This document shows, one piece after another, positions 34,772 to 44,368 of a DNA stretch of 64,000 nt (positions are counted from its first letter, which is position 1; every line of letters starts with the position of its first letter). The notes beneath the pieces were generated by a model. The model saw only the letters and a list, made by a program, of their open reading frames with translations, searched no databases and had not been told where the DNA came from. The stretch comes from Buttiauxella sp965119215 (GTDB lineage Bacteria; Pseudomonadota; Gammaproteobacteria; Enterobacterales; Enterobacteriaceae), in assembly GCA_965119215.1 (NCBI GenBank), contig CBCPKK010000001.1, positions 1 to 64,000 on the forward strand, written 5' to 3'. Both the position numbers and the translations under genes were made by a program.

Positions 34772-36940
34772 ATGACAGAAAAATCACGCCGTTCGAGCGC
34801 CCCGTCTGAGGGCAATGATGAAATTGATATTGGTCGATTGTTTGGCACGATCCTTGAAGCCCGCTGGTGGGTATTAGGGATCACCGCAATCTTTGCTTTA
34901 TTGGCTGCGGTCTATGCGATGTTTGCCACGCCAATTTATAAAGCAGATGCGCTGGTACAAATCGAACAAAACGCCGGTAACTCACTGGTCAATGACATTA
35001 GCTCCGCACTTTCCAACAAGCCGCCTGCTTCTGCTGCTGAAATGCAGTTGATTCAGTCGCGCCTGGTATTAGGGAAAACCGTCGACGATCTCAACCTGGA
35101 TATCTCGGTCGTAAAAAACAGTTTCTGGCTGTTGGGTGCCGGTTGGGACAGGCTGCAAGGCCGCCAGAACGACACTGTTAATGTCGATACCTTTACCCTT
35201 CCGGCAGGCCAGGGCAAAAACGTATTCACCGTCGAAGTGCTGAGCCCAACACAATATCTGCTGACCAGCGATAACGGATTTAGCGCCAAAGGGCAGGTTG
35301 GACAACCGCTGAATAAAGATGGCATCGCGATGACCGTGAGCGCTATTAAAGCGCAAGTGGGCGACACCTTTACAGTCACCAAATACTCAACGCTTGGCAT
35401 GATTAACCAGCTTCAGGGCAACCTGACGGTGGCGGAAAATGGCAAAGATACCGGAGTGTTAAGCCTGTCTTATACCGGTGAAGATCCGGGTAGAATCCGC
35501 GACATTCTGGACAGCATCACGCGCAACTATCTTGAACAGAACGTGCAGCGCAAATCGGAAGAAGCGGCGAAAAGCCTTAAATTCCTCGCGGAACAGTTGC
35601 CGGAAGTGCGTACTCGTCTTGATGCCGCAGAAAACAAACTCAACGCTTATCGCCAGCAGCAAGACTCGGTTGACCTGTCGCTTGAGGCAAAATCTGTCCT
35701 CGACACCATGGTGAACATTGACGCGCAGCTCAACGAGTTGACCTTCAAAGAGGCCGAAATTTCCAAGCTGTATACCAAAGTTCACCCGGCTTACCGCACG
35801 TTACTTGAAAAGCGTCAGACGTTGCTTGATGAAAAGGCACGACTGAATGGGCGTGTCACGGCGATGCCGAAAACGCAGCAAGAAATTGTGCGTTTAACGC
35901 GTGACGTGGAATCCGGCCAGCAGGTTTACATGCAGCTGTTAAACAAACAGCAAGAGCTGAAAATCACCGAAGCCAGCACCGTTGGCGATGTGCGTATCGT
36001 TGACCCAGCGATTGCCCAGCCGGGCATGGTCAAACCGCAGCGTGCGCTGATTATTCTCGGCAGCATTATTCTTGGCCTGATGTTATCCATCATGGGCGTG
36101 CTGTTGCGTTCCCTGTTTAATCGCGGCATTGAAAGCCCGGCGGTACTGGAAGAAGCGGGAATTGGTGTTTACGCCAGCATCCCTCTTTCTGAATGGCAAA
36201 AATCCCGCGATAACGCCACGGTGCGCAACGTCAAAGGGGCGAAGCGTAATAAGCAGAGCCAATTGCTGGCGGTGGGAAATCCTACGGATCTGGCCATTGA
36301 AGCGATTCGCAGCCTGCGCACCAGTTTGCACTTCGCCATGATGCAGGCATCGAACAATGTGCTGATGCTGACAGGGGTTAGCCCGTCTATCGGTAAAACG
36401 TTTGTCTGCGCCAACCTGGCGGCGGTGATCAGCCAGACCAACAAGCGCGTGCTGCTGATCGACTGCGATATGCGCAAAGGCTATACCCACGAACTGTTGG
36501 GCACCACCAACACCAATGGCCTGGCGGAAGTGCTGACCGGGCAGGCAGACATTACCCGCTGCGCCCAGAAAACCTCGGTACCTAATTTTGACCTCGTTCC
36601 CCGTGGAACAGTGCCGTCGAATCCTTCTGAGCTGCTGATGAGCGAGCGTTTTGGCGAGCTGGTGGCATGGGCAAGCAAGAATTACGACCTGGTGTTAATC
36701 GATACCCCGCCAATTCTCGCCGTTACTGACGCCGCCGTTGTTGGCCGCCATGCAGGCACCACGCTGATGGTGGCGCGTTACGCGGTTAATACGCTCAAAG
36801 AAGTCGAAACCAGTCTGAGTCGTTTTGAGCAAAACGGCATCACCGTTCGCGGCGTGATCCTGAACTCAATCTTTCGCCGAGCGGCAGGTTACGAGGATTA
36901 CGGTTACTACGAGTACGAATATAAATCTGACGCGAAATAG
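34772..36940 (+). CDS. wzc: Tyrosine autokinase and polysaccharide co-polymerase Wzc
   Basis: A 722-residue inner-membrane BY-kinase (E. coli 720). The ATG at 34772 is chosen because it gives the family N-terminus MTEK; an in-frame ATG at 34736 lies inside wzb. Wzz-type domain between membrane helices at about 32-52 and 424-446, with a coiled-coil-rich periplasmic part; cytoplasmic kinase with Walker A GVSPSIGKT (K542), Walker A' LLIDCDMRKG and Walker B LVLIDTPP. The tail carries tyrosines 707, 710, 712, 713, 715 and 717. It controls chain length and export through Wza. It ends just before a large repeat. Confidence 0.96.
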   Translation: MTEKSRRSSAPSEGNDEIDIGRLFGTILEARWWVLGITAIFALLAAVYAMFATPIYKADALVQIEQNAGNSLVNDISSALSNKPPASAAEMQLIQSRLVLGKTVDDLNLDISVVKNSFWLLGAGWDRLQGRQNDTVNVDTFTLPAGQGKNVFTVEVLSPTQYLLTSDNGFSAKGQVGQPLNKDGIAMTVSAIKAQVGDTFTVTKYSTLGMINQLQGNLTVAENGKDTGVLSLSYTGEDPGRIRDILDSITRNYLEQNVQRKSEEAAKSLKFLAEQLPEVRTRLDAAENKLNAYRQQQDSVDLSLEAKSVLDTMVNIDAQLNELTFKEAEISKLYTKVHPAYRTLLEKRQTLLDEKARLNGRVTAMPKTQQEIVRLTRDVESGQQVYMQLLNKQQELKITEASTVGDVRIVDPAIAQPGMVKPQRALIILGSIILGLMLSIMGVLLRSLFNRGIESPAVLEEAGIGVYASIPLSEWQKSRDNATVRNVKGAKRNKQSQLLAVGNPTDLAIEAIRSLRTSLHFAMMQASNNVLMLTGVSPSIGKTFVCANLAAVISQTNKRVLLIDCDMRKGYTHELLGTTNTNGLAEVLTGQADITRCAQKTSVPNFDLVPRGTVPSNPSELLMSERFGELVAWASKNYDLVLIDTPPILAVTDAAVVGRHAGTTLMVARYAVNTLKEVETSLSRFEQNGITVRGVILNSIFRRAAGYEDYGYYEYEYKSDAK

Positions 36941-36967
36941 CCGACGGTAACCTAATACCAATGCCCT

Positions 36968-37097
36968 GACCCCCTCCCAACCTCCCCCTTGTCAGGGGGA
37001 GGAGCTAAAAGCGTTAACTGCTCCCTCCCCGTTTCAGGGGGGAGCTAAAGGAGCTAAATACTCCCTCTCCTTGCCAGGGGAGGGTTGGGGTGGGGTC
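36968..37097. repeat. 130-bp composite GC-rich inverted repeat between wzc and wcaA
   Basis: Begins GACCCCCTCCCAACCTCCCC and ends GGGGAGGGTTGGGGTGGGGT plus C, the two ends being imperfect inverted copies. Between them are three hairpin cores with the loops TTGTCA, GTTTCA and TTGCCA bounded by GC-rich arms and AGGAGC/GCTCC motifs. It is the same family as 49104-49210 and 13043-13080. It is located in the wzc-wcaA gap inside the operon; there is no T-run, so it is not a standard terminator. Confidence 0.85.
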
Positions 37098-37143
37098 CAC
37101 GGTTTTACCTTCTCGTCATAACAAGACTTTTTTGGGGAGTGTC

Positions 37144-37992
37144 ATGAATAACACTACATCGCGCCCACTTATTTCTATTTATATGCCTACCTGGAACCGC
37201 CAGCAGTTGGCCATTCGCGCCATTAACTCTGTGCTGCGCCAGGATTATGAACACTGGGAAATGCTCATCGTTGACGACTGTTCTTCTTCATATGAACAGC
37301 TTCAGCGCTTTGTTGAGGATCTTGACGATAAACGCGTGCGTTATATCCGCAATGATTTCAATTCTGGCGCTTGCTCGGTGCGCAACCAGGCCATCAGCCA
37401 GGCGACGGGCGAGTTGATTACGGGTATTGATGACGATGATGAATGGACGCCCAACCGTCTGTCGGTCTTTCTCGAGCACAAACACCAACTGGTGACGCAC
37501 GCCTTTTTGTACGCCAATGATTACGTTTGTGAAGGGCAGGTGTACTCACAACCGGCAAGTTTGCCGCTGTATCCGAAATCACCATTTTCATTAAAGCTAT
37601 TTTATAAGCGCAATATTATTGGCAATCAGGTCTTTACCTATGCCGATCGCTTCAGAGCGTGCTTGTTCGACACCAGCCTCACCGCCGCTCAGGATTACGA
37701 CATTTTCCTGCGCATGGTGGTGGAATACGGTCAACCGTGGAAAGTGGAAGAAGCCACGCAAATTTTGCATATCAACCACGGCGAAATGCAGATAACCAAA
37801 TCACCGAAAAAGTTTGCCGGTTATTTTCACTTCTATCAAAAGCACAAAGACAAATTCGACCGTGCCAGCAAGAAATACCAGCTGTTTACGCTCTACCAGA
37901 TCCGCAATAAGCGTATGTCTTTACGCACATTATTAGCCCTGCTGAGCGTGCGTAATACCAAACGTCTTGCTGATGGATTACGGGGGAAATAA
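37144..37992 (+). CDS. wcaA: Colanic acid glycosyltransferase WcaA
   Basis: A 282-residue GT2 (GT-A fold) glycosyltransferase (E. coli 279). Nucleotide-sugar motifs MLIVDDCSSS and the DxD-like GIDDDDEW are present. ATG at 37144 is preferred (GGGGAG upstream, MNNTTSRPLISIYMPTWNR) over an in-frame start at 37090 that lies in the repeat. It adds one sugar of the colanic acid unit; the exact linkage is not readable from sequence. wcaB follows after two bases. Confidence 0.94.
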   Translation: MNNTTSRPLISIYMPTWNRQQLAIRAINSVLRQDYEHWEMLIVDDCSSSYEQLQRFVEDLDDKRVRYIRNDFNSGACSVRNQAISQATGELITGIDDDDEWTPNRLSVFLEHKHQLVTHAFLYANDYVCEGQVYSQPASLPLYPKSPFSLKLFYKRNIIGNQVFTYADRFRACLFDTSLTAAQDYDIFLRMVVEYGQPWKVEEATQILHINHGEMQITKSPKKFAGYFHFYQKHKDKFDRASKKYQLFTLYQIRNKRMSLRTLLALLSVRNTKRLADGLRGK

Positions 37993-37994
37993 AC

Positions 37995-38480
37995 GTGCTT
38001 GAAGACCTACGAGCAAACTCCTGGAGCCTGCGCCCTTGCTGCATGGTGATGGCCTACCGCATCGCACATTTTTGTTCCGTGTGGCGTAAAAAAAGCGTCA
38101 TCAACAACCTCTGGGCAGCCCCAATAATCCTGCTATATCGCTTTGTGACCGAATGCCTGTTTGGCTATGAAATCCAGGCGGGAGCGACCATCGGACGGCG
38201 TTTTACCATTCACCACGGTTATGCCGTGGTCATCAATAAATTCGTGGTCGCCGGGGATGATTTCACCATTCGCCACGGTGTCACTATCGGTAACCGCAGC
38301 CAAAGCAATGATTGCCCGGTGATTGGCAACGGCGTTGAGCTGGGTGCCAACGTGGTGATTATTGGTGACATCACCGTGGGTAATAACGTCGTCGTCGGCG
38401 CGGGAAGTGTGGTGCTGGATAATGTGCCAGATAACGCGCTGGTGGTGGGCGAGAAAGCGCGGATAAAGGTAATTAAATGA
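37995..38480 (+). CDS. wcaB: Colanic acid acetyltransferase WcaB
   Basis: A 161-residue left-handed beta-helix acyltransferase with hexapeptide repeats (E. coli 162), of the serine acetyltransferase-like group: GATIGRRFTIHHGYAVVINK and NGVELGANVVIIGDI. Start GTG is supported by the MLEDLRANSWSLRPCCMV N-terminus shared with E. coli. It acetylates a residue of colanic acid. It overlaps wcaC by four bases. Confidence 0.94.
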   Translation: MLEDLRANSWSLRPCCMVMAYRIAHFCSVWRKKSVINNLWAAPIILLYRFVTECLFGYEIQAGATIGRRFTIHHGYAVVINKFVVAGDDFTIRHGVTIGNRSQSNDCPVIGNGVELGANVVIIGDITVGNNVVVGAGSVVLDNVPDNALVVGEKARIKVIK

Positions 38481-39694
38481 ATATCATGCAATTTAATGTG
38501 CGCCTGGCTGAAGGCGGTGCTGCGGGTGTGGCGCTGGATCTTCACCAGCGAGCACGCGCGGCGGGTTTCAGTTCGCGCTTTATCTACGGTTACGGCAAAG
38601 GCGGCAAGAAAAGCGCCAGCCACGATAAATTCCAGGATGTTGAAAAACACACGCCACGTCTGACTTCTATCGCTAACATCGTGCTATTTCGCTTTTTCAA
38701 CCGCGACCCGTTCGGCAACCTGAATAACCTGTATCGCAAAGTGACCCGCGCGAAAGAGCCAGTGGTGCTGCATTTCCACGTGGTACACAGTTACTGGCTG
38801 AATCTTGAAGAAATGGTGGCGTTTTGCCAACGCGTCAAAGCGCATAAATCGGATGTCACTTTTGTCTGGACGCTGCACGACCACTGGAGCATTACTGGCC
38901 GCTGTGCGTTTCTGGACGGTTGTGAAGGCTGGAAAACCGGCTGCCAGAAATGTCCGACTTTAGATAACTACCCGCCGGTGAAAACAGACCGCGCCCATCT
39001 TCTGATAGATAGCAAGCGTCAGCTGTTCCGCGAAATGTTGGCGCTGGGCTGCCAGTTTATTTCACCAAGCCAGCATGTCGCTGATGCGTTTAATCGTATC
39101 TACGGGGCAGGGCGCTGCAAAATCATCAACAACGGGATTGATGTGGCGACCGAAGCGATTCTGGCTGAATTACCCCTGATGCAAGCCGCAGGCGAAAAAC
39201 CAAAAGTCGCGGTAGTGGCGCATGACTTGCGCTATGACGGCAAAACCAATCAGCAACTGGTGCAGGCAATAATGGCGCTGGGCGACAGTATTGAACTGCA
39301 TACGTTTGGCAAGTTTTCACCGTTTAATGGTCCGAACGTGATTAACCACGGCTACATGACCGATAAAAAAGCGCTGATGAGCCAGCTCAACGAAATGGAC
39401 TCCCTGGTCTTTAGTTCGCAGGTGGATAACTACCCGCTGATTCTGTGTGAAGCGTTGTCGATTGGTGTGCCGGTTATCGCCACAAAAAGCGAAGCCGCTG
39501 ATGAAGTGCTGCGCAAAGTGGGTGGCAAAACCTTTAGCGATGCGCGAGTGCTCGAACTGGTGACCATGCTCAAAGAGCCACTGGCACAGCAGGTGTTTGG
39601 CCAGGATTTGCAGACTTTCAAAACGGCGAGTCGCCAGGCGTTTAGTGGACAACAGATGCTGGAGGAATATGTCTCGTTCTATCAGAATCTGTAG
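38477..39694 (+). CDS. wcaC: Colanic acid glycosyltransferase WcaC
   Basis: A 405-residue GT4 (GT-B) enzyme of the same length as in E. coli. N-terminal MNIMQFNVRLAEGGAAGVA and the C-terminal nucleotide-binding ESYPL-like motif (YPLILCEALSIGVPVIATKSEA) are visible. A cysteine group CAFLDGCEGWKTGCQKCP near 145-160 may bind metal. ATG overlaps the wcaB stop (ATGA), and its end overlaps wcaD by 26 bases. Confidence 0.94.
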   Translation: MNIMQFNVRLAEGGAAGVALDLHQRARAAGFSSRFIYGYGKGGKKSASHDKFQDVEKHTPRLTSIANIVLFRFFNRDPFGNLNNLYRKVTRAKEPVVLHFHVVHSYWLNLEEMVAFCQRVKAHKSDVTFVWTLHDHWSITGRCAFLDGCEGWKTGCQKCPTLDNYPPVKTDRAHLLIDSKRQLFREMLALGCQFISPSQHVADAFNRIYGAGRCKIINNGIDVATEAILAELPLMQAAGEKPKVAVVAHDLRYDGKTNQQLVQAIMALGDSIELHTFGKFSPFNGPNVINHGYMTDKKALMSQLNEMDSLVFSSQVDNYPLILCEALSIGVPVIATKSEAADEVLRKVGGKTFSDARVLELVTMLKEPLAQQVFGQDLQTFKTASRQAFSGQQMLEEYVSFYQNL

Positions 39695-40889
39695 TTATCT
39701 GCTGCTGCCGTTTATCTATCTGGTGGTCAACATCAAGTTGGCCTCACTCGGCGAAAGTTTTCCGATAACGATAGTGACCTTTTTACCCGCCATCCTCTTT
39801 TTGTATATTGAACGCATTAGCATCAAAAAGTTGATGATTGCGCTGGGTATCGGTGCCGGACTGACTGCATTTAACTACATCTTTGGCCAATCGCTTGATG
39901 CCAGCAAATACGTCACCTCGACATTATTGTTCGTTTATATCGTGCTGATTCTGGCGATGACCTGGAGTTGCCGCTTCAAAACTATTTCACAGCACAATCA
40001 CCGCAAGATACTAAGGTTATTTTATGGTGTGGTCGGCATTATTGTTACGCTGGCTGCGGCAGAAATGGCACAGATTATTCTTACTGGTGGCAGCAGTCTA
40101 ATTGAGAAAATTTCGAAGTTTCTTATATACAGTAATAGCTATGTTCTGAACTTTATTAGCTTCGGGGGCAAGCGAACGACGGCACTTTATTTTGAACCAG
40201 CATTTTTTGCTCTGGCATTAATCTCAATTTGGCTCAGCATCAAACAGTTCGGTATCAAAACACCAAAAACTGATGGTATGATTCTTCTCGGGATAATTCT
40301 TTCGGGATCGTTTTCAGGGGTAATGACATTTATCCTGTTTTATCTTCTCGAATGGGCGTTCCAGTACCTTAACAAAAATGCCATAAAGAAAAAGTTACCA
40401 CTGGCGATTATATCTTTATCCGTATTTTTAGTGGGGTTGGTTTTTGCTTTCCCTTATATCGCAACACGCCTTGGTGATTTAGGAACGGAAGGTTCGTCAT
40501 CGTATTACCGTATTATTGGCCCATTAGCGATGGTCGGGTACTCTTTGACCAATATTGATGGGGTAGTGCGGTTCGGTTCTTTATATGAATATGTTGCATC
40601 ATTCGGAATCTTTAACGGTGCGGATGTCGGTAAAACAGTAGACAATGGCTTATACCTGTTAATTATTTACTTCTCATGGTTCGCCGTATTATTAACGGGT
40701 TGGTATCTTTGGAAAGTCTTTAAAATGATGCGCACTGCGTTTGGTAATAACGAAAATTATCGCGTGCAATTATGGCTTTTCACACCCATGTCATTATTTT
40801 TCACTGGCTCAATTTTTAGCCCTGAATATGCGTTTTTAATTGTGTGCCCGTTTATTTTACGTAAGGCACTTAATATTACGAACACCTGA
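39669..40889 (+). CDS. wcaD: Colanic acid polymerase WcaD
   Basis: A 406-residue Wzy-like protein (E. coli 405) with about ten membrane helices. ATG at 39669, with GGAGG just upstream and MSRSIRICSYLLLPFIYL as in E. coli, is preferred over an in-frame ATG at 39597 within wcaC. FGGKRTTALYFEPAFFALAL and GSSSYYRIIGP are conserved. It joins repeat units in the periplasmic leaflet. Low similarity between polymerases elsewhere makes synteny important here. Confidence 0.94.
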   Translation: MSRSIRICSYLLLPFIYLVVNIKLASLGESFPITIVTFLPAILFLYIERISIKKLMIALGIGAGLTAFNYIFGQSLDASKYVTSTLLFVYIVLILAMTWSCRFKTISQHNHRKILRLFYGVVGIIVTLAAAEMAQIILTGGSSLIEKISKFLIYSNSYVLNFISFGGKRTTALYFEPAFFALALISIWLSIKQFGIKTPKTDGMILLGIILSGSFSGVMTFILFYLLEWAFQYLNKNAIKKKLPLAIISLSVFLVGLVFAFPYIATRLGDLGTEGSSSYYRIIGPLAMVGYSLTNIDGVVRFGSLYEYVASFGIFNGADVGKTVDNGLYLLIIYFSWFAVLLTGWYLWKVFKMMRTAFGNNENYRVQLWLFTPMSLFFTGSIFSPEYAFLIVCPFILRKALNITNT

Positions 40890-40900
40890 GGTCAATAATA

Positions 40901-41653
40901 ATGCTATTAAGTGTCATCACTGTTGCCTGGAAAAATCTCGCTGGGATTGAAAAAACCTGGCAGTCGCTGGCTCACTTAGCGAAGGTGCCTGGTATCACAT
41001 TTGAATGGATTGTGGTTGATGGCGGCTCAAATGATGGCACGGCGCAGTTCCTTGAAAACCTCAATGGGCAGTACAGTTTACGCTACGTCAGTGAGAAAGA
41101 TAACGGCATTTATGATGCGATGAACAAGGGCATTGATATGGCGCAGGGCCGCTATGCCTTGTTCCTTAATTCGGGTGATATCTTCCACCAGGATATTGCG
41201 CAAGTTGCTCACCAGCTTGCCGCTGTACCGCCAGCCGACAATTCGATGATCATAGGCGATGCCTTATTAGATTTTGGCGATGGTACAAAAATAGAGCGAC
41301 GCGCCAAGCTGGGTTGGTATATTTACCATAGCCTGCCCGCCAGCCATCAGGCGATATTTTTCCCGCTCTCAGGGCTGAGAAAATACCCCTACGATCTGCA
41401 ATATAAAGTCTCCTCTGATTATGCATTAGCAGCCAAAATGTATAAAAGTGGTCATGCATTTAAACGCGTCAAGGGGATGGTGTCTGAGTTTTCCATGGGC
41501 GGTGTTTCAACGTCTAACAATATTGAATTATGCCGTGATGCTAAAAACGTTCAGCGCAAAATATTAGGCGTGCCGGGTTTTATTGCAGAATTATCCTTCA
41601 AGCTTCGTTTGCGTACCACTGGTAAAGCAAAGGCGCTGTATAACAAAGCGTAG
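40901..41653 (+). CDS. wcaE: Colanic acid glycosyltransferase WcaE
   Basis: A 250-residue GT2 enzyme (E. coli 248). Motifs WIVVDGGSNDGT, SEKDNGIYDAMNKGI and the metal-binding-type LNSGD are typical of the WcaE/PGL beta-glycosyltransferase group. A hydrophobic C-terminal helix is absent. It begins 11 bases after wcaD and is followed by wcaF after 29 bases. Confidence 0.94.
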   Translation: MLLSVITVAWKNLAGIEKTWQSLAHLAKVPGITFEWIVVDGGSNDGTAQFLENLNGQYSLRYVSEKDNGIYDAMNKGIDMAQGRYALFLNSGDIFHQDIAQVAHQLAAVPPADNSMIIGDALLDFGDGTKIERRAKLGWYIYHSLPASHQAIFFPLSGLRKYPYDLQYKVSSDYALAAKMYKSGHAFKRVKGMVSEFSMGGVSTSNNIELCRDAKNVQRKILGVPGFIAELSFKLRLRTTGKAKALYNKA

Positions 41654-41682
41654 TTGTCGTGTGGTTGCCATAAGGAAATATT

Positions 41683-42222
41683 ATGCAGGAATTAAAGGGC
41701 TTCTCGGTGCCGAAAGGTTTTCGGGGTGGCAATCCTATAAAAGTTCAATTGTGGTGGGCTGTTCAGGCAACATTGTTTGCCTGGTCTCCACAAGTGTTAT
41801 ATCGCTGGCGTGCATTTTTATTACGGTTATTTGGCGCGAAAATTGGCAAGGGTGTCGTTATTCGCCCATCGGTTAAAATTACCTATCCGTGGAAATTAAC
41901 GTTGGGTGACTATGCCTGGGTAGGTGATGACGCGGTGTTATATACGTTGGGTGAAATTAACATTGGTGCAAATTCCGTAGTGTCACAAAAGTGTTATTTG
42001 TGTACCGGTAGCCACGATTATATGAGCAAGCATTTTGATATTACCGCCACACCGATTGTCATTGGCGAAAAATGCTGGTTGGCAACTGATGTATTTGTTT
42101 CACCTGGTGTGACGATTGGCGATGGCACCGTCGTGGGTGCCCGCAGCAGCATTTATAAATCATTACCGGCGAATGCCGTTTGCCGGGGTAACCCAGCAGT
42201 AAAAATACGCTCTCGAGCGTAA
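41683..42222 (+). CDS. wcaF: Colanic acid acetyltransferase WcaF
   Basis: A 179-residue hexapeptide-repeat acetyltransferase (E. coli 182) of the WcaF/NodL/LacA-like group: ITYPWKLTLGDYAWVGDDA, the active-site region CTGSHDYMSKHFD with catalytic-type His, and PGVTIGDGTVVGARS. It O-acetylates colanic acid. gmd follows after 54 bases. Confidence 0.94.
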   Translation: MQELKGFSVPKGFRGGNPIKVQLWWAVQATLFAWSPQVLYRWRAFLLRLFGAKIGKGVVIRPSVKITYPWKLTLGDYAWVGDDAVLYTLGEINIGANSVVSQKCYLCTGSHDYMSKHFDITATPIVIGEKCWLATDVFVSPGVTIGDGTVVGARSSIYKSLPANAVCRGNPAVKIRSRA

Positions 42223-42276
42223 AGCCTTTATTTATCAATAAGGCGCTTAAACTTATCTTCAATCATAGGAATTATT

Positions 42277-43398
42277 ATGACTAAAGTAGCTCTCATCACG
42301 GGTGTAACCGGACAAGACGGCTCCTATCTGGCAGAACTGTTGCTGGAAAAAGGTTACGAAGTACATGGCATCAAGCGCCGTGCCTCTTCTTTCAATACTG
42401 AACGTGTTGACCATATTTACCAGGACCCGCATACCAGCAATCCAAAATTCCATCTGCACTACGGTGATCTGACGGACAGCTCAAACCTGACCCGTATTCT
42501 TTCCGAAGTGCAGCCGGATGAAGTGTATAACCTGGGCGCAATGAGCCACGTAGCGGTTTCTTTTGAATCACCGGAATACACCGCCGATGTTGATGCGATG
42601 GGCACTTTGCGTCTGCTGGAAGCGATTCGTTTCTTAGGGCTTGAGAAGAAAACCCGTTTCTACCAGGCGTCCACCTCTGAGCTGTACGGTCTGGTGCAAG
42701 AAACCCCGCAGAAAGAAACCACGCCTTTCTACCCACGTTCCCCGTATGCCGTTGCGAAACTTTACGCTTACTGGATAACCGTAAACTACCGCGAATCCTA
42801 CGGCATGTACGCCTGTAACGGCATTCTGTTCAACCACGAATCTCCACGCCGTGGCGAAACGTTCGTGACGCGTAAAATCACCCGCGCTATCGCCAACATT
42901 GCTCAGGGCCTGGAAAAATGCCTGTATCTGGGCAACATGGATTCCCTGCGTGACTGGGGCCATGCCAAAGACTACGTGAAAATGCAGTGGATGATGCTGC
43001 AACAAGACCACCCAGAAGACTTCGTGATTGCGACCGGCGTGCAGTATTCCGTGCGTCAATTCGTTGAAATGGCGGCAGCACAGCTGGGTATCAAATTGCG
43101 CTTTGAAGGCAACGGCGTAGAAGAAAAAGGCATTGTGGTTTCGGTCACCGGCCATGACGCACCGGGCGTGAAAGCGGGCGATGTGATTGTTTCTGTTGAT
43201 CCGCGTTACTTCCGTCCTGCTGAAGTGGAAACCCTGCTGGGCGACCCAACCAAAGCACACGAAAAACTGGGCTGGAAACCAGAGATCACGCTGCAAGAGA
43301 TGGTCGGCGAAATGGTGGCCAAAGATCTGGAAGCGGCGAAGAAACACTCGCTGCTCAAAGCCCACGGTTACGAGGTTGCCATCGCGCTGGAGTCCTGA
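42277..43398 (+). CDS. gmd: GDP-mannose 4,6-dehydratase
   Basis: A 373-residue extended-SDR enzyme of E. coli length; first step from GDP-mannose to GDP-L-fucose. NADP-binding GVTGQDGSYLAELL at the N-terminus, RRASSFNTER cofactor loop, catalytic S/T-E in STSELYG and YxxxK in YAVAKLYAYW. It is followed after two bases by fcl, its pathway partner. Confidence 0.98.
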   Translation: MTKVALITGVTGQDGSYLAELLLEKGYEVHGIKRRASSFNTERVDHIYQDPHTSNPKFHLHYGDLTDSSNLTRILSEVQPDEVYNLGAMSHVAVSFESPEYTADVDAMGTLRLLEAIRFLGLEKKTRFYQASTSELYGLVQETPQKETTPFYPRSPYAVAKLYAYWITVNYRESYGMYACNGILFNHESPRRGETFVTRKITRAIANIAQGLEKCLYLGNMDSLRDWGHAKDYVKMQWMMLQQDHPEDFVIATGVQYSVRQFVEMAAAQLGIKLRFEGNGVEEKGIVVSVTGHDAPGVKAGDVIVSVDPRYFRPAEVETLLGDPTKAHEKLGWKPEITLQEMVGEMVAKDLEAAKKHSLLKAHGYEVAIALES

Positions 43399-43400
43399 GC

Positions 43401-44366
43401 ATGAATAAACAACGTATCTTTGTTGCCGGCCATCGAGGGATGGTCGGTTCCGCCATCGTCCGCCAGCTTGAGCAACGCGCTGATATTGAGTTAGTGCTGC
43501 GTGGCCGCGATGAACTGAATCTGTTGGATGGCGCGGCAGTTAACGCCTTTTTCGCCGAGCAGCGTATCGACCAGGTTTACCTGGCGGCGGCGAAAGTGGG
43601 CGGTATTGTCGCGAACAATACTTATCCAGCGGACTTTATCTACGAGAACATGATGATTGAGAGCAACATTATTCACAGCGCGCATACGCACAACGTGAAT
43701 AAGTTGCTGTTCCTCGGTTCATCTTGCATCTATCCAAAAATGGCCAACCAGCCAATGGCGGAAAGCGAGCTGTTGCAAGGCACGCTTGAGGCGACGAACG
43801 AGCCGTATGCGATTGCTAAAATCGCAGGCATCAAACTGTGCGAGTCCTATAACCGCCAGTACGGTCGTGATTATCGCTCGGTGATGCCAACCAATTTGTA
43901 TGGCCCGCACGATAATTTCCACCCGAGCAATTCGCATGTCATTCCGGCCTTGCTGCGTCGTTTCCACGAAGCGACTCAGCAGAATTTACCGGACGTGGTG
44001 GTGTGGGGAAGTGGCACGCCAATGCGCGAATTTCTGCACGTTGACGATATGGCCGCCGCCAGCATCCATGTGATGGAACTGGACCACGAAGTGTGGCAGG
44101 AACATACCGAGCCGATGCTTTCGCACATCAACGTGGGTACCGGTGTTGACTGCACTATTCGCGAGCTGGCGCAAACCATCGCCAAAGTGACGGGCTACCG
44201 TGGGCGCGTGGTGTTTGATGCTACCAAACCCGATGGTACGCCGCGCAAACTGCTGGATGTGATGCGTTTGCGTCGTCTGGGTTGGTATCCGGAAATCACG
44301 CTGGAGCCGGGTCTTGCCAGCACGTACCAGTGGTTCCTCGAAAATCAGCAGCGGTTCCGGGGGTAA
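43401..44366 (+). CDS. fcl: GDP-L-fucose synthase
   Basis: A 321-residue SDR epimerase/reductase (E. coli 321) that converts GDP-4-keto-6-deoxymannose to GDP-L-fucose. GHRGMVGSA dinucleotide motif, GSSCIYPK, and catalytic YAIAKIAG are intact. It is located between gmd and gmm with minimal spacing. Confidence 0.98.
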   Translation: MNKQRIFVAGHRGMVGSAIVRQLEQRADIELVLRGRDELNLLDGAAVNAFFAEQRIDQVYLAAAKVGGIVANNTYPADFIYENMMIESNIIHSAHTHNVNKLLFLGSSCIYPKMANQPMAESELLQGTLEATNEPYAIAKIAGIKLCESYNRQYGRDYRSVMPTNLYGPHDNFHPSNSHVIPALLRRFHEATQQNLPDVVVWGSGTPMREFLHVDDMAAASIHVMELDHEVWQEHTEPMLSHINVGTGVDCTIRELAQTIAKVTGYRGRVVFDATKPDGTPRKLLDVMRLRRLGWYPEITLEPGLASTYQWFLENQQRFRG

Positions 44367-44368
44367 GT

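Noticed and set aside
36968..37097. Possible CRISPR-like repeat array
   Set aside because: The hairpin units are not uniform direct repeats and there are no regular spacers or cas genes; it is a palindromic composite repeat.
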